Positions 1 through 9,465 of a stretch of DNA of 64,000 nucleotides are shown here, one piece after another (the first letter of the stretch is position 1; every line of letters begins with the position of its first letter). The notes under the pieces are model-generated. The model ran no database searches. It had not been told where the DNA came from and was given only the letters and a program-made list of their open reading frames with translations. This DNA is from Dryococelus australis (taxonomy: Eukaryota; Arthropoda; Insecta; Phasmatodea; Phasmatidae), in contig CM056998.1 of NCBI GenBank assembly GCA_029891345.1, positions 175,160,239 to 175,224,238 on the forward strand. Reading direction: 5' to 3'. A program made the translations under genes and the position numbers.

Positions 1-681
1 AATGAAGTGATCTGGGAACAGGTGGTACTTGGCTGCAAAGAGGTGAGGATAAAACCGTGGCTCCACCAGTGTAACGTCTCCCCTTTCCAACTCTACTCTA
101 ACCACTGAACCAAGTTAATTAATTAAAGTATTTCCATAACAAGGGAAGGGGAGAACGTACATATGAGAATGGGGCGTAGCTTATGAAATCATTACCTAAC
201 CTGGGTTCATAAAAACAACACTTTATTAACATGAATATATATATATAAATACAAATAGAAATGATACAGAACATTAAACAGATTGCTAAATACACAATAC
301 TCAATTGACAGTTATACACAAGCGGCTCAATGCCGTTAAGTCGCAATACAGGAATAATCTCAATTCCCTAGCCTTGCCAATTATTAATTATTATTCTTAA
401 GGGAGATTTGACGGGGTCTCGAAGGATGACTTGCGCCCTAACCGCTAGCATGGGGTATGCCCACCAATATCACAGAAGAGGACCTGGAAGCTCCTCCAAG
501 CCTCAATGTCTTGATGCTCACATTCCCGCGTGACACTGGGGGAAAGGGGGCAGCATTCCTGGACTTATATATGCTGCGCCTCCAGTAGGTCAGCGTGATG
601 TTTCACAAGCACTCAGAATCCATAGTGCGTTATACCTTAACATGTACGTTCGTGTGCGGCTCTCCACTGGCCGCTACAGCC
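1..681 (-). repeat. LTR-like fragment in the USP14 intron (tentative)
   Basis: Intron DNA upstream of the first visible USP14 exon. Read on the minus strand, a TATA-like stretch near 566-575 (ggacttatatatg on +) resembles the promoter core of the LTRs at 43957-45568 and 58211-60028, and an AATAAA-type signal lies near 221-226. Short TA-rich runs sit at about 235-250. No coding similarity was recognised and no exon of the N-terminal ubiquitin-like domain is visible. The LTR assignment rests on promoter-like motifs only. Confidence 0.3.
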
Positions 682-684
682 TTA

Positions 685-775
685 TCGAGGGGCCACAGTA
701 GTTTAGTGGCCAGACTTCCGACTTCTACCAAAGTGAACTGGTTTCAAATCTCAATGGAGTCCTAGGAATTTTGTG
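685..775 (+). repeat. tRNA-derived SINE head (probable)
   Basis: The stretch contains an A-box-like segment (about 696-711, cagtagtttagtggcc) and, about 40 bases on, a B-box-like segment (about 740-750, ggtttcaaatc). That spacing is typical of a tRNA-type internal RNA polymerase III promoter. It does not fold into a convincing tRNA, so a degenerate SINE head is more likely than a tRNA gene. Confidence 0.4.
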
Positions 776-1081
776 TGTGGGAAATGTGGCAGATGTTGCC
801 TTTGGCTAGTAGGCAGGTTTTTTGGGTCACTCCTGTTTCTCTCATCCTTAAATTACACCACAGCTTCACTTCGCTCTTTTGTCTCAACTTACTACTGTGC
901 CTTATGCAGTTTTTAATCATATATATATATAAGTAGTATTTGTAATTTGTAAGTTGTAACGTATAAAACTTTACTAATAATATTGGTGGAATTGTGCAAC
1001 AAGCCCCTGTGATGTGGAGATTAATGTAAGTGGTTGTGCATGAGATGAGCTGGAAAACTACATTGGATTTCCATGCCACAG

Positions 1082-1189
1082 GGTGTAACAGTGTTGCTGA
1101 TGGGCAGCAAGGAGGAAGATGTCCCTACGGAACCAGCGGAGAAGCCTGTTTTCATGGAGGATATGAACGAGAGTGAGCTTGCTACTGCC
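1082..1189 (+). CDS. USP14: USP14 exon A: end of ubiquitin-like domain and linker
   Basis: This exon codes for 36 residues in phase 0. It begins GVTVLLMGSKEEDVP and ends FMEDMNESELATA, matching the end of the N-terminal ubiquitin-like domain and the linker to the catalytic domain of USP14/Ubp6 family deubiquitinases. In those proteins the ubiquitin-like domain docks on proteasome subunit Rpn1/PSMD2. The acceptor is ccatgccacag and the donor GTGAGT starts at 1190. The exons for roughly the first 60-65 residues, including the start codon, are not in the window. Reading continues in phase into the exon at 3822. Confidence 0.93.
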
Positions 1190-1329
1190 GTGAGTATGCT
1201 CCTCACCAGGGGTTCTGTTCTCTTGTCTTTTTACTGTCTTTATAGCAGATAGCACAACTGTCTTTACAAAGCAAAGTGGTATTCTGGAACTCAAAATGTT
1301 GCCCTGGCAGTCTATCAAATGCCATTTGA

Positions 1330-3060
1330 ATGTCTATATTAAGGCGTGACTGGCTCGGGAACTGTCTATGACTACGCCACGGTCGGTACTAGTTGTTAGT
1401 GTGCAGGACGGTCACACAGGGTTAAAGTCTGTGTTAACTCAGTGGCAGGCTGGGGCCTTACCAGTATACAAGGTTGGCCGGGTGGCCTGGTGACTGCGCA
1501 AAAAGTCTTCTACAGGCTGAGAAAGGCGGCGGGCGTTGTGGTGACTAGGGGTCACGTTATCTTTACCGTTGCTCCTGCGCTGAGTAGGGGCTGCTGGGCA
1601 TTCTAGTAGAACCGGATGTTCCCGAGGTGCTGCACTGACTGGAGGCATAGGCCTTTTGTTGGACTGGTTTCTCGGTTCTCCTTAAACCAAGGGCATGCAA
1701 TGCCCAGTGGAACTTCTTCTCCTCAGTGGATGACGTCCACCACTGGATGCTGCATCCCAGGTAGTTTCATAGGAGCTGAAAAGAGAGAAGGGAAGGGAGC
1801 TAGGAGGTGAGGCCTCTCCAGCTGATGGGCAGCGTGAGCTCAGTCTCATGGGTTATCGTGGCAGAGTGCCTTATTGGATGGGGTGCAGCCCCAGGTAGTC
1901 TGGTAGGCAGTCGCGACCTTTCTCTCCTGCAGATCCTTACCACCCATTTTGGTGTAAGGCATGGAGGGTGCTATAACCGGCCTCACAAGAGGGGAGCAGG
2001 CGATGAACAGTCCCAAGCTAATAGTATTCTGCAGCATCTGCGGCCAGGCAGACGCAGAGCTGTGTCTTTACCCCAACCAGGAACACAAACAGTGTGGTGG
2101 TAGGAGGGAGGGATTTTTCTGAGGCGTCCGACAACAACTGCGGTTGTGGGCCCAAAGGTGGTCGGGCCTCCAGAACCAATCAAACACCCCTTCTGGCAAC
2201 AAAAAATGGTGCGATAGATTGAGTGCAAACTGGCCTGGCTAACTAGCCTCCTTATGGGTTGTATGACTAGTGGTTGTGGCTCTGCCTTGCTGTACACCTA
2301 GGTACACTGAACAGGTGGACGTCGATTGTGTGTGTTTATACTGAAGTACAAGTCCCTGAAGGAGAGCCTGCAGTCCTACACTAGATGGTAAAACCTGGTC
2401 TCCTACTCCACTCTGGTGGACATAGTGTTTACGTGGGAATACACTCACCTAAGGAAAGAAAGTCAACGTGGGTGAGAACTCATGATTTATTCCCGAGAGG
2501 AAGACATGGTGACGTGTACTACCTCCTAACTACCTTGATCTGACCAGAAGTGTAAACTACGTAAATCCAGGTGAAACGGGCGTGGTTCTAACTGGGTGTG
2601 GCATATTTGACTAGGTAGCTGTTAACTTTCCATATCTATTCTGTGCCGTGTCCTGAAGAGACTAAGGGAGCCCATTTCGTGAAGGGTTGAGTGATCCTCT
2701 GGAAGGTCTGGAAGACTTGGGTGTAGGTACTGAATAGCTTCTGGGTTGTCAGGAAGATGAACGGTCAGAAATCTCCAGTGCATGAGATGGGGGGAGCGAG
2801 CTGCCGGGATCTGATGTGGGTCTAAGAAGAGCAGTCGAACAACGGGTGTATCTGGGCCACACACAGGTATAAATACCAGGCGGTTCACCCCCGCCCGGGG
2901 CTGCTGGGGTGAGAACAAGATGGTTACCGGAGGAGGCGGAGCAAATGGTTTGTCTGCTGCTGCGTCCATTACTGGCTGGAGCGCAAGTGGCACTGTCCCT
3001 CGGTGCACGTTTGAAATACTTTCTCACACTTGGTGGGTGTCAGCCGCTCGGATGATGGTT
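1330..3060 (-). repeat. Degenerate LTR-element fragment, related to 35470-37840
   Basis: The region is collinear with part of 35900-36560. Shared stretches include gaggtgaggcctctcca (near 1806 and 35929), ccggcctcacaagag (near 1978 and 36100) and gcagtcctacacta (near 2370 and 36484). Both copies read as a minus-strand element. A TATA-like ggtataaatacc lies near 2867-2878 and resembles one at 37690. The 5' and 3' limits are not sharp. It fills most of the intron between exons A and B. Confidence 0.6.
1660..1760 (-). pseudogene. Fragment of an element-encoded ORF (relative of the ORF at 36168-35662)
   Basis: On the minus strand this reads HPVVDVIH, a stop, then GEEVPLGIACPWFKENRETS. It aligns residue by residue with HPIVAAIRRGKDIPFGIANPWF in the ORF at 36168-35662. 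An in-frame stop breaks it. The function is unknown. The pattern G-x(4)-G-hydrophobic-A-N/C-P-x-F also resembles the C-terminal half of the LTR-embedded ORF family at 27908-28243, which suggests a distant relationship (inference). Confidence 0.45.
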
Positions 3061-3821
3061 CACTCATTCTTCTGAGGGGTTAAGCGTGGCTCTTGGATTG
3101 CGGTGAACCGTACAATACTGACGTATCTGTATTCCTCCTTGCAACAAGGGATGTAACCGCTAGCCACTCTGGTAGATATTGTACTTGGTTCGGACCCTGT
3201 CCAAGTCCACCAAGGAGATACGCACAGATGAAAAGTAGTCATGGTTGCATAATTCTGAAGAACGTAATGCGTCAATTTATACAGGCCAACAATGTGTCTT
3301 TATGAATGACAATGGAAAGAAAATGGCCGAAGTATCTAGGTCAACTCAAGGATAATACTTGTGAGGAAAAAAATATGCGTTCTAATACTCCGAAGTGGAG
3401 AAAGAGAAATATAAATTTCAGTGATATTTCAGCACAAATATGTATACAATGTCGGGAATACATTTAAAAAGATAATCTATAAACAATTTTACATCCATTT
3501 CTTATGCCAAAATGGTATTTGGGGGACAGAATACAAATAAAAATACCAACGTACTTATAATAAATACATCACACATTCAATCTCTACCCAAGATTTTAAT
3601 CAAGGAATTATTGCTCCCAAATTATGTACCTCAAAGATGTGATTATCAAGATCCCCTTACAAAAAGTTCTGAATGAGCATTTAAAATTACCAATATATAC
3701 GTTAGATTTCAGAATAATCTAGCGTGACAGCTATCCAACTTTCATAGTTAGCTTCCTGCATGTTATTGTTTGTATATATAAAATACTTAGTGTGTTGGAA
3801 GTGGTGTGTTCTGTTTGCCAG
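3061..3821. other. Intron sequence, no gene recognised
   Basis: AT-rich intron leading to exon B. The only clear functional signal is the pyrimidine-rich acceptor tgttctgtttgccag ending at 3821. Confidence 0.6.
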
Positions 3822-3936
3822 TTGGAGATGCCTGCCGGCTTGACCAACCTGGGCAACACGTGCTACATGAATGCGACTGTTCAGTGCCTCAAAACTGTTC
3901 CTGAGCTTAGGGAAGCTTTACGGGAGTTTGATGGTA
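3822..3936 (+). CDS. USP14: USP14 exon B: catalytic cysteine box
   Basis: This exon codes for 38 residues plus one base. It holds the Cys box of the C19 peptidase family, GLTNLGNTCYMNATVQC. The nucleophile Cys codon is at 3861-3863, equivalent to Cys114 of human USP14. The enzyme trims ubiquitin chains from substrates held at the proteasome. The donor GTAAGT at 3937 leaves one base (A), which joins GT at 15769 to make a Ser codon. That junction selects this donor over GTAGTA at 3934. The coding frame also runs on into the intron, where it has no family similarity. Confidence 0.96.
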
Positions 3937-4559
3937 GTAAGTACAGTATTAGACATATGTTAATTTCTGTATGGTAAGGACAAGGTGTCCCATATCCCAT
4001 TAAGTGTTCTGGACTAAGTTGAAATCTTGCATGTAGTGATGCATATTAGCCCCATTTTGTTTTGATTTCAGGTCTGTTGAAAATAAAATGCAACTAGTAT
4101 TCTGTAAATGGAAATTCATAACATAATTATTTGGCTTTGTCACATTTGCCATTAGGGACACTTATGACTATTTGATACACAGCATCCAACCCTAATGACA
4201 TGATAAAGAAAAATGTTATAAAAAAGAACAGTTTTGAGTACTATCTGTAATGTGAATGTCGTTAGTGTACATCAGTCACCATTTTCTCTGAACATATAAA
4301 ACAACAAAATATTATTTGCAAACATAGTCATAAGTCAGTGTGATTTAATTTCTGTTTCTCAGCTTTAAAATAGAAGACGCTAACACATACTGGAAGAAAA
4401 GATACTGTACACATCTCTTAAAGTGTTACTTCCACGACTGCACATGCTGACGAATGCTTCCTGTTGTGCATGATACTATTTGTGGCCTTTGTGTTATAGC
4501 ATCAGAGTAAATGTTCCTGTAATCACAGAAGTGGTTAATTACACTGCATTTATTAATAT
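3937..4559. other. Intron sequence, no gene recognised
   Basis: AT-rich intron with no coding similarity, tandem structure or mobile-element end that I can recognise. Confidence 0.6.
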
Positions 4560-5327
4560 GTAAGCGTGAGGCATTTATGCATTTAGGATGGGCACTCTAC
4601 TTTACAACTTCACCCCATCTTTGAGCACAGTGTTCATAACAGGGCAAGTTAATCACCCACAACAGCACTGAAGAGGTGGGACTCATGCGTATGGGGTACC
4701 ACATGGCTCAATGTCAGAAATGACTGCAGACACATGATCCTAGCTTGTACTGCTTGCCCAGACTTGTCAAGAAGCAGTCACACCAACACCCCCCGGCTGA
4801 AGAATGTACTGCCTGATGAGACAACGCTCCCTCCAGTGAAGGTCACGATAGTGTCAGAGCGTGCCACTGGAGGGCAGCACGTATTACCAGCGCCTGCAGT
4901 CGAGATAAGGGATGATAGTACCGCCACAGCATCTCAGAAGTCTCAACCCCTACGGCCGAGCTTATCATTCCCCACACCCCTCATCCTCAAGCGCCTACGA
5001 GAGGTAGGTACAAAAGGCCAGTGTTCTTTAGTCACAGTACTCCACCCTGCCCACCAGATGGTGCTTGGCAACTTTGGAATCTCAGCTCCTCTACCACTCT
5101 AGTATAGGGCCGGAGGAAGCCTTCGAGGTGTGCTAACACTGGCACAGCCACATATTCCACCGCTCGCAAGGGTCCGAATTCCCGCCATTGCGAAGACATC
5201 ACCCACCAGAAGCTCAACACTTCTTCAGCAGCTGCTGAAACCACCATCAGCAGCCACCGCAGATCCCACACACAGCTTCTGGGAGACTCCACCTACCAGA
5301 GGCTCCAGAATATGTCGCTCGTGAATC
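4560..5327 (+). repeat. Diverged LTR fragment, first part (split by the LTR at 5328)
   Basis: The segment at about 4720-4810 (gatcctagcttgtactgctt, then caagaagcagtcacacc) aligns with 7962-8030 and 13090-13145 of the element LTRs further on. The whole stretch is pyrimidine- and proline-codon-rich. It is interrupted at 5327 by a 1.6-kb LTR flanked by short direct repeats, and its continuation is probably 6903-7580. The phrase ccaccgctcgcaagggtc occurs in both halves (near 5158 and 7242). A 122-codon open frame here has no recognisable similarity. Confidence 0.45.
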
Positions 5328-6902
5328 TTGACGCGTACCGCTTCCTTTTCACCTGGAAGGCACGCATCCCGGCAGGCATGCTCCTCCCCCCTCCCCCTTC
5401 TACCCGCGCTGGATGCCAACAAGCTGCTCAGACCTCGGGCATGGCCGAGCGGACCCAACAAGGCACGAAGCCAGAACCGCTGACGAGATAATTCTCGTGC
5501 CACCCAGGACCGGAGGACGTCACGCCTCCCCCACACCCCGCGCCGGCAGCCTACAAGCTTCCACTATGCAAGTCCGGATGCTGCCGGCCTCGGGAGTCAT
5601 TCTTTTGCATCTCTTGCACCACCCACAGCACTCTTAGTGCTCAGGAGCTCTAGAGAAATTCGAAGCCTACAAGTATGCCTTCGCGGCAACCAACTATGTA
5701 CGCCGACTACCAGTCAATCCGGCGATATACCAACACAAACTTTCTTCTAACTTCCTTTGTCTCCTCTAGACATCTTTAAATAGTAGTTTAACTGTAACTA
5801 TTATTTTTCGTCTAGAATCAGCTTTTCCCATTTATTTAGAACCAGGTCACCTACACATGGAACCATGCAGTTATCTTCAGCTATCCTTGACTTGGTAGGA
5901 GGTAGCACAGGTCACATGTCTATTGAACTTTCAATAAACACACGTTGCTTTCTACTTTGCTACTTTTATTTCCAGAATATATATTTGTACTCACAGTTGG
6001 AGGTAGATTATGCTGTGCACTGCCAAGGGAATCTGGGGAAGTTATTAAACCTAAGACATATCCATGAGACGGCTACCTGTTTCTTCCCATCAAACACACA
6101 GCACTATTAGTGTTCGTGGGGAAGAAACAGTAATGCCCCAACCACTAGTAACACCTTCACACCAGGAGACACGACACACTCGGGTTGCTTTGCACCATTC
6201 GCACCATTAGTGCACGGTGACTGTGACCTGTAGTGCTGCCGGGTATTCTGGGTGGACGCACAACCAGTAGAGGCTTGGTGCGACTCCGGCTCAACGTCCC
6301 TGATCAGTCCGCATACAGTGGGGGATTAGTGTGGACTCTTATTGAGCTGGCCGATAAGTCACTATTAGGGTGCACTGTTACTATTTCCGTTTCAGTGCAC
6401 TGCGTGATTTATTGAACCATTACCCTATGCCTTGTGAGAGGAGTGGTAGGAGACGTAGAGAGCAACTACTGGCTCACCTGCTGTCTGGCTGAGGATAGTA
6501 TCACCCTATCTTACGCGGGATAGACAGGTGGAATGGGTTTGTGCCGCCGAACTCAGGCGTCAAGCAGTCGCTCTTGCACCGGCAATATTAATTGAGTTTC
6601 CAACGTGTGTTCGTACCAGCTACAAGTATCGCCCTGTTATCTACAGCTTCTTAACCGGAGCAGAAGTTCACCTAGGTTGGGACAACGTGATCTTCTGTAC
6701 GAAAGAAGCACGACTTTGGAACATTCGTGCAGGCATTCACCCTGCTTAAGCCTAAACTTACCTCAACTACTGAACTAGAGGTGAGTGTGTATCAGAACTA
6801 GCCGACACTCCTCGCCTCATCCCTTCTACCTAAGTCGCTTTTGGTCTAGCGAATAAAATCTGTAACTACCGTGTCCAGTCAGTCTAATTGGACACGCGTC
6901 AA
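5328..6902 (+). mobile_element. Long LTR with terminal inverted repeats and internal ORF (copy A)
   Basis: The left end is TTGACGCGTACCGC and the right end GGACACGCGTCAA, which are near-perfect inverted repeats. The 4-mer ATCT (within a repeated AATCTT) is found on both sides, overlapping the ends, as expected for a short target duplication. Inside are a promoter core that has decayed (tatgcaag near 5567, where sister copies have TATATAAG), AATAAA at 5933-5938, an ORF (6427-6749) and a second AATAAA near 6851. No internal gag or pol is attached, so it behaves as a solo LTR. Sister copies lie at 27733, 42496, 43957, 49624, 51765 and 58211. Confidence 0.75.
6427..6749 (+). pseudogene. LTR-embedded small basic ORF, copy A (frameshifted)
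   Basis: ATG at 6427 begins MPCERSGRRRREQLLAH. A frameshift after about 17 residues moves the homologous reading to the frame that ends at 6749. That second part reads AAELRRQAVALAPAILIEFP, then HLGWDNVIFCTKEARLWN. The same order of motifs (Arg-rich start, AA-x-LRRQAV-x-x-AP, then G-x-x-N-x-x-F...W-N) is seen in five other copies in the window. I know no family for it. The basic N-terminus could bind nucleic acid or act as a nuclear signal (inference). Confidence 0.6.
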
Positions 6903-7584
6903 TCTTAACTAGTATTCTCTTACTACTAAAGTTCCTTGTGTAAAACGTTGTAAATACCTAAGTAAATCATTCTCTAAAAGTAAAACCGGCCCATCAATGA
7001 GGCAACAAGCCAGGATATACACACTTTAAAGAGGTCAATCCTATTTCTGTCAAACTGGTAGAATTTGGTGGAACCCAAAGCACTAGGTACTCCTACGCTA
7101 GGCGAATCAGTGAATTAGAAGATTCCCTACTCCACCAACGCTCAGAATAGCGCTGGAAAGGAGCTGGAATAACTCTGACCTGCGGATACCACACCTTGGT
7201 ATCCCGGCAAAGAAGTGACATGAGTTGCCCAATGTTTTGTCCACCGCTCGCAAGGGTCAGATGAAAGTAACACGAGGTGTTGTCTCATAGTCACAAGACT
7301 GGGTGCCCAGAAGTACACGCTAGGTCATCTTAAAGCACCAGCTCTACTTCCATATGGTCTCGTTTATACCTTGACCTTCCCATGCTTTACACCAGGAAGG
7401 GAGGTAAGAGTAGGCGGTTAAGATGTGCACTTGGTACCTCTGAAACTAGACCTTTATTGATCTCCAGTCGGAAGTTGCTCTTTACAATTCCTCCCTGGAG
7501 CTTCACTCCTCACAGCCGACAGCACTATTCCCTCCACTAATTTAGCTTGAAGTTCCCCTTCACCTTATCGTAGAGCTATTCCGA
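6903..7584 (+). repeat. Probable second part of the split LTR fragment
   Basis: This is the continuation to the right of the LTR inserted at 5328-6902. It shares ccaccgctcgcaagggtc (near 7242) with the left part, and short phrases such as actaggtactcct (near 7083) with 14340. No gene is recognised. Confidence 0.35.
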
Positions 7585-8690
7585 AGAGGTGAGGAACCCC
7601 TTATTGGTATTGCCAACCCTAGGTTATGCAACATGAATTCCTCAACACTTGTTGTCAGCACCACACTACAAAGTCAGAGCAGTTCACTGTCAAAGAGTCT
7701 TCGAGGCGACCACCCACCCTTGCCTCAAAGGGTAAGTCTCCAGCCAGCAGTACCAACATTACCTCAGAAGAACATCTCTTTCCCAAGTAAATGTTGATGC
7801 ATGACACATTCCTGTGCTTAGGGGAAGCACACTCTACATGGACTTCCTCCATCTTTAGTTGCAATCACCGATGGACAAGTCACCTCCAAATAAAAACTGT
7901 AATGGAGGCGGGACTTGTGGGCCACCCAAATTTGACAGAGCCTCAACATAACCATTGACCACATGATCTCTGCTTTTACTGTTAGCCACATCTCTACAAG
8001 AAGCCATCACGTCAACACCCCTTCCTGAAGTCAAGCCGATTCATATGGCTGTGACAGCAGCTTTGAACTTTGTACCCCTGCAGCAGGCCACTAGACCTGT
8101 CCTTTACACTGGCCACCGGCCAGTATCCAGTCAAGGTGTTCCAACTCGTGGTTCTGATATCATGATATGGAATCACCAAAACGGTTATGGTCTTAACCAT
8201 AACTGTTAAATGTAGTGTGACCGAGGTCACTATCTCATTTAACTCGAAGGTTTTAAATCATTTAACATAGCTGGCCCCTCCAAATAATATGAGGTTAATT
8301 ACTCATCTCTTCCAGACATGCTTCAATGGAAATGGGATAGGTTTTTGTGGCACTTAACTCAGGGCTTAAGCTGTTAAAATATCAACTAGGCCGCTTGACC
8401 ACGTCAGCCAACCCCACATCCCCGACCACTTCTGTCATCAACCCACAGCTAGTAAAAGTTTTGGTGGCCTTTGGCTGCATAGTTAGGCTATACCGTCAGT
8501 GTAAGTCCACAACCACAAAGTTTGTGTTTTAGCTGGATAGCTAAATCACTAACTCTCAAATATCACGACTAGCACGTGGTATTTAATCACGTCAGTGCTC
8601 GACGCGGCCTGCGTAATTAATCCATGTTACCTTACAGCTTTAAGCGGCCTAAGTAACTTCCCAATACCCAATCCTATACTAGTGCAATCT
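7585..8690 (+). repeat. 5' LTR of a defective LTR element (boundaries approximate)
   Basis: The stretch 7600-8020 is repeated in direct orientation at about 12740-13160 (shared phrases include tctttcccaagtaaatgttg and acccaaatttgacagagcct). The stretch 8040-8330 is repeated at 15330-15620 (shared phrases include gctttgaactttgtacccct and gaggttaattactcatc). The two LTR copies flank the Gag-bearing interior at 8746-12706. A primer-binding-like TGGTGTCAAACCCC starts near 8695. Copy 2 has about 2.2 kb between the two blocks that copy 1 lacks, so either a nested insertion or a deletion has occurred. Confidence 0.6.
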
Positions 8691-8745
8691 AGCCTGGTGT
8701 CAAACCCCTTTTCAAGAATTCAGGGAGTCTGCAGATAAAAACACC

Positions 8746-9465
8746 TTGTGCTCATCACCATGTCAACCAGTCATGCTTGACTCTGGACAGAGTCAACCTG
8801 ATGTGCCAGAGACCGCAATGGTCGATATCCAACCCCTCAATACAGTCAATAAATGTTCAATGGACACATGCCTTGGCACAGGGGTACATGTGATCCATTG
8901 TGCACACTGTACCAAATTCTACCACTACTTGTGTTTGGGGTGGGTAGATGAACCAAGGTACACTGATGGTTTAGAATACTGCTGTGATATGTAATACCTC
9001 CCCCCAACATCAAGTTGCTCACTGTAGCTGGCTTGAGTCCACCAGACAGGGCACTTAAGCCATAAGATGCATATTCTGTATGTCCAAATTCCATCACATG
9101 TGCATAGGCTGGCCAGGAAAGGGAGTCACTCGTCCCAGTCTAGTGTACCACTGTGATGTGTGTAGACAAAACCAAGAGCACAGACCATGAAACCCTGGAA
9201 CCAGCCAAAGCCCCTTCACAGCTCTAGGTCTCACCGAAATTCAGTTACCTGAATTCCGTGGAAGACCTCAAAGATCCTGTAACTTTCATACATGAATGTG
9301 AAAGGGAGCTTCGTGAACACTTGATACTGACAAAACAGTAGGCCAGTCACATCCATAGACAACTGCAGGGTAAAGCCAGAGAATGGTGGGCGAAGTATGG
9401 GGAGTTAGTGATGGAATGGGGACAACTGCGCACTCGCCTCACTTCTCATTTCACTGGGGAGTAAG
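8746..9465 (+). pseudogene. Gag-like ORF with two N-terminal PHD-type zinc fingers
   Basis: Finger 1 (8865-8990) reads C-x4-C, then HCAHCTKFYHYLC, giving the PHD core C-x2-C-x4-H-x2-C; its last C-x2-C is damaged (YCCDM, stop). Finger 2 (9068-9172), in another frame, reads CIFCMSKFHHMCIGW, then YHCDVC, which is the second half of a PHD finger with its final C-x2-C. About 15 codons on comes a retrotransposon Gag capsid-like segment: IQLPEFRG, EDLKDPVTFIHECEREL, an in-frame stop, then KAREWWAKYGELVMEWGQL. At least two frameshifts and two stops make it a pseudogene. The same order is found on the minus strand at 31070-31760. PHD fingers usually read histone-tail methylation; a role in integration or packaging here is inference. 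Confidence 0.72.

Noticed and set aside
1..1081. Search for the N-terminal ubiquitin-like exons of USP14
   Set aside because: No stretch matches the expected start or the K-V-M-x-K-G-G segment, so these exons are upstream of the window.
3937..3977. Extension of USP14 exon B to the stop at 3977
   Set aside because: The codons after GTAAGT have no family similarity, and the phase fits the exon at 15769 exactly.
4734..5102. 122-codon + strand frame as a host gene
   Set aside because: It overlaps a diverged LTR repeat and has no conserved domain. Proline richness follows from C-rich DNA.
6276..6296. TGGTGCGACTCCGGCTCAAC as the primer-binding site, with the LTR ending before it
   Set aside because: It is conserved in three copies, but terminal inverted repeats and short direct repeats place the LTR end about 600 bases downstream. 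Kept only as an alternative reading.
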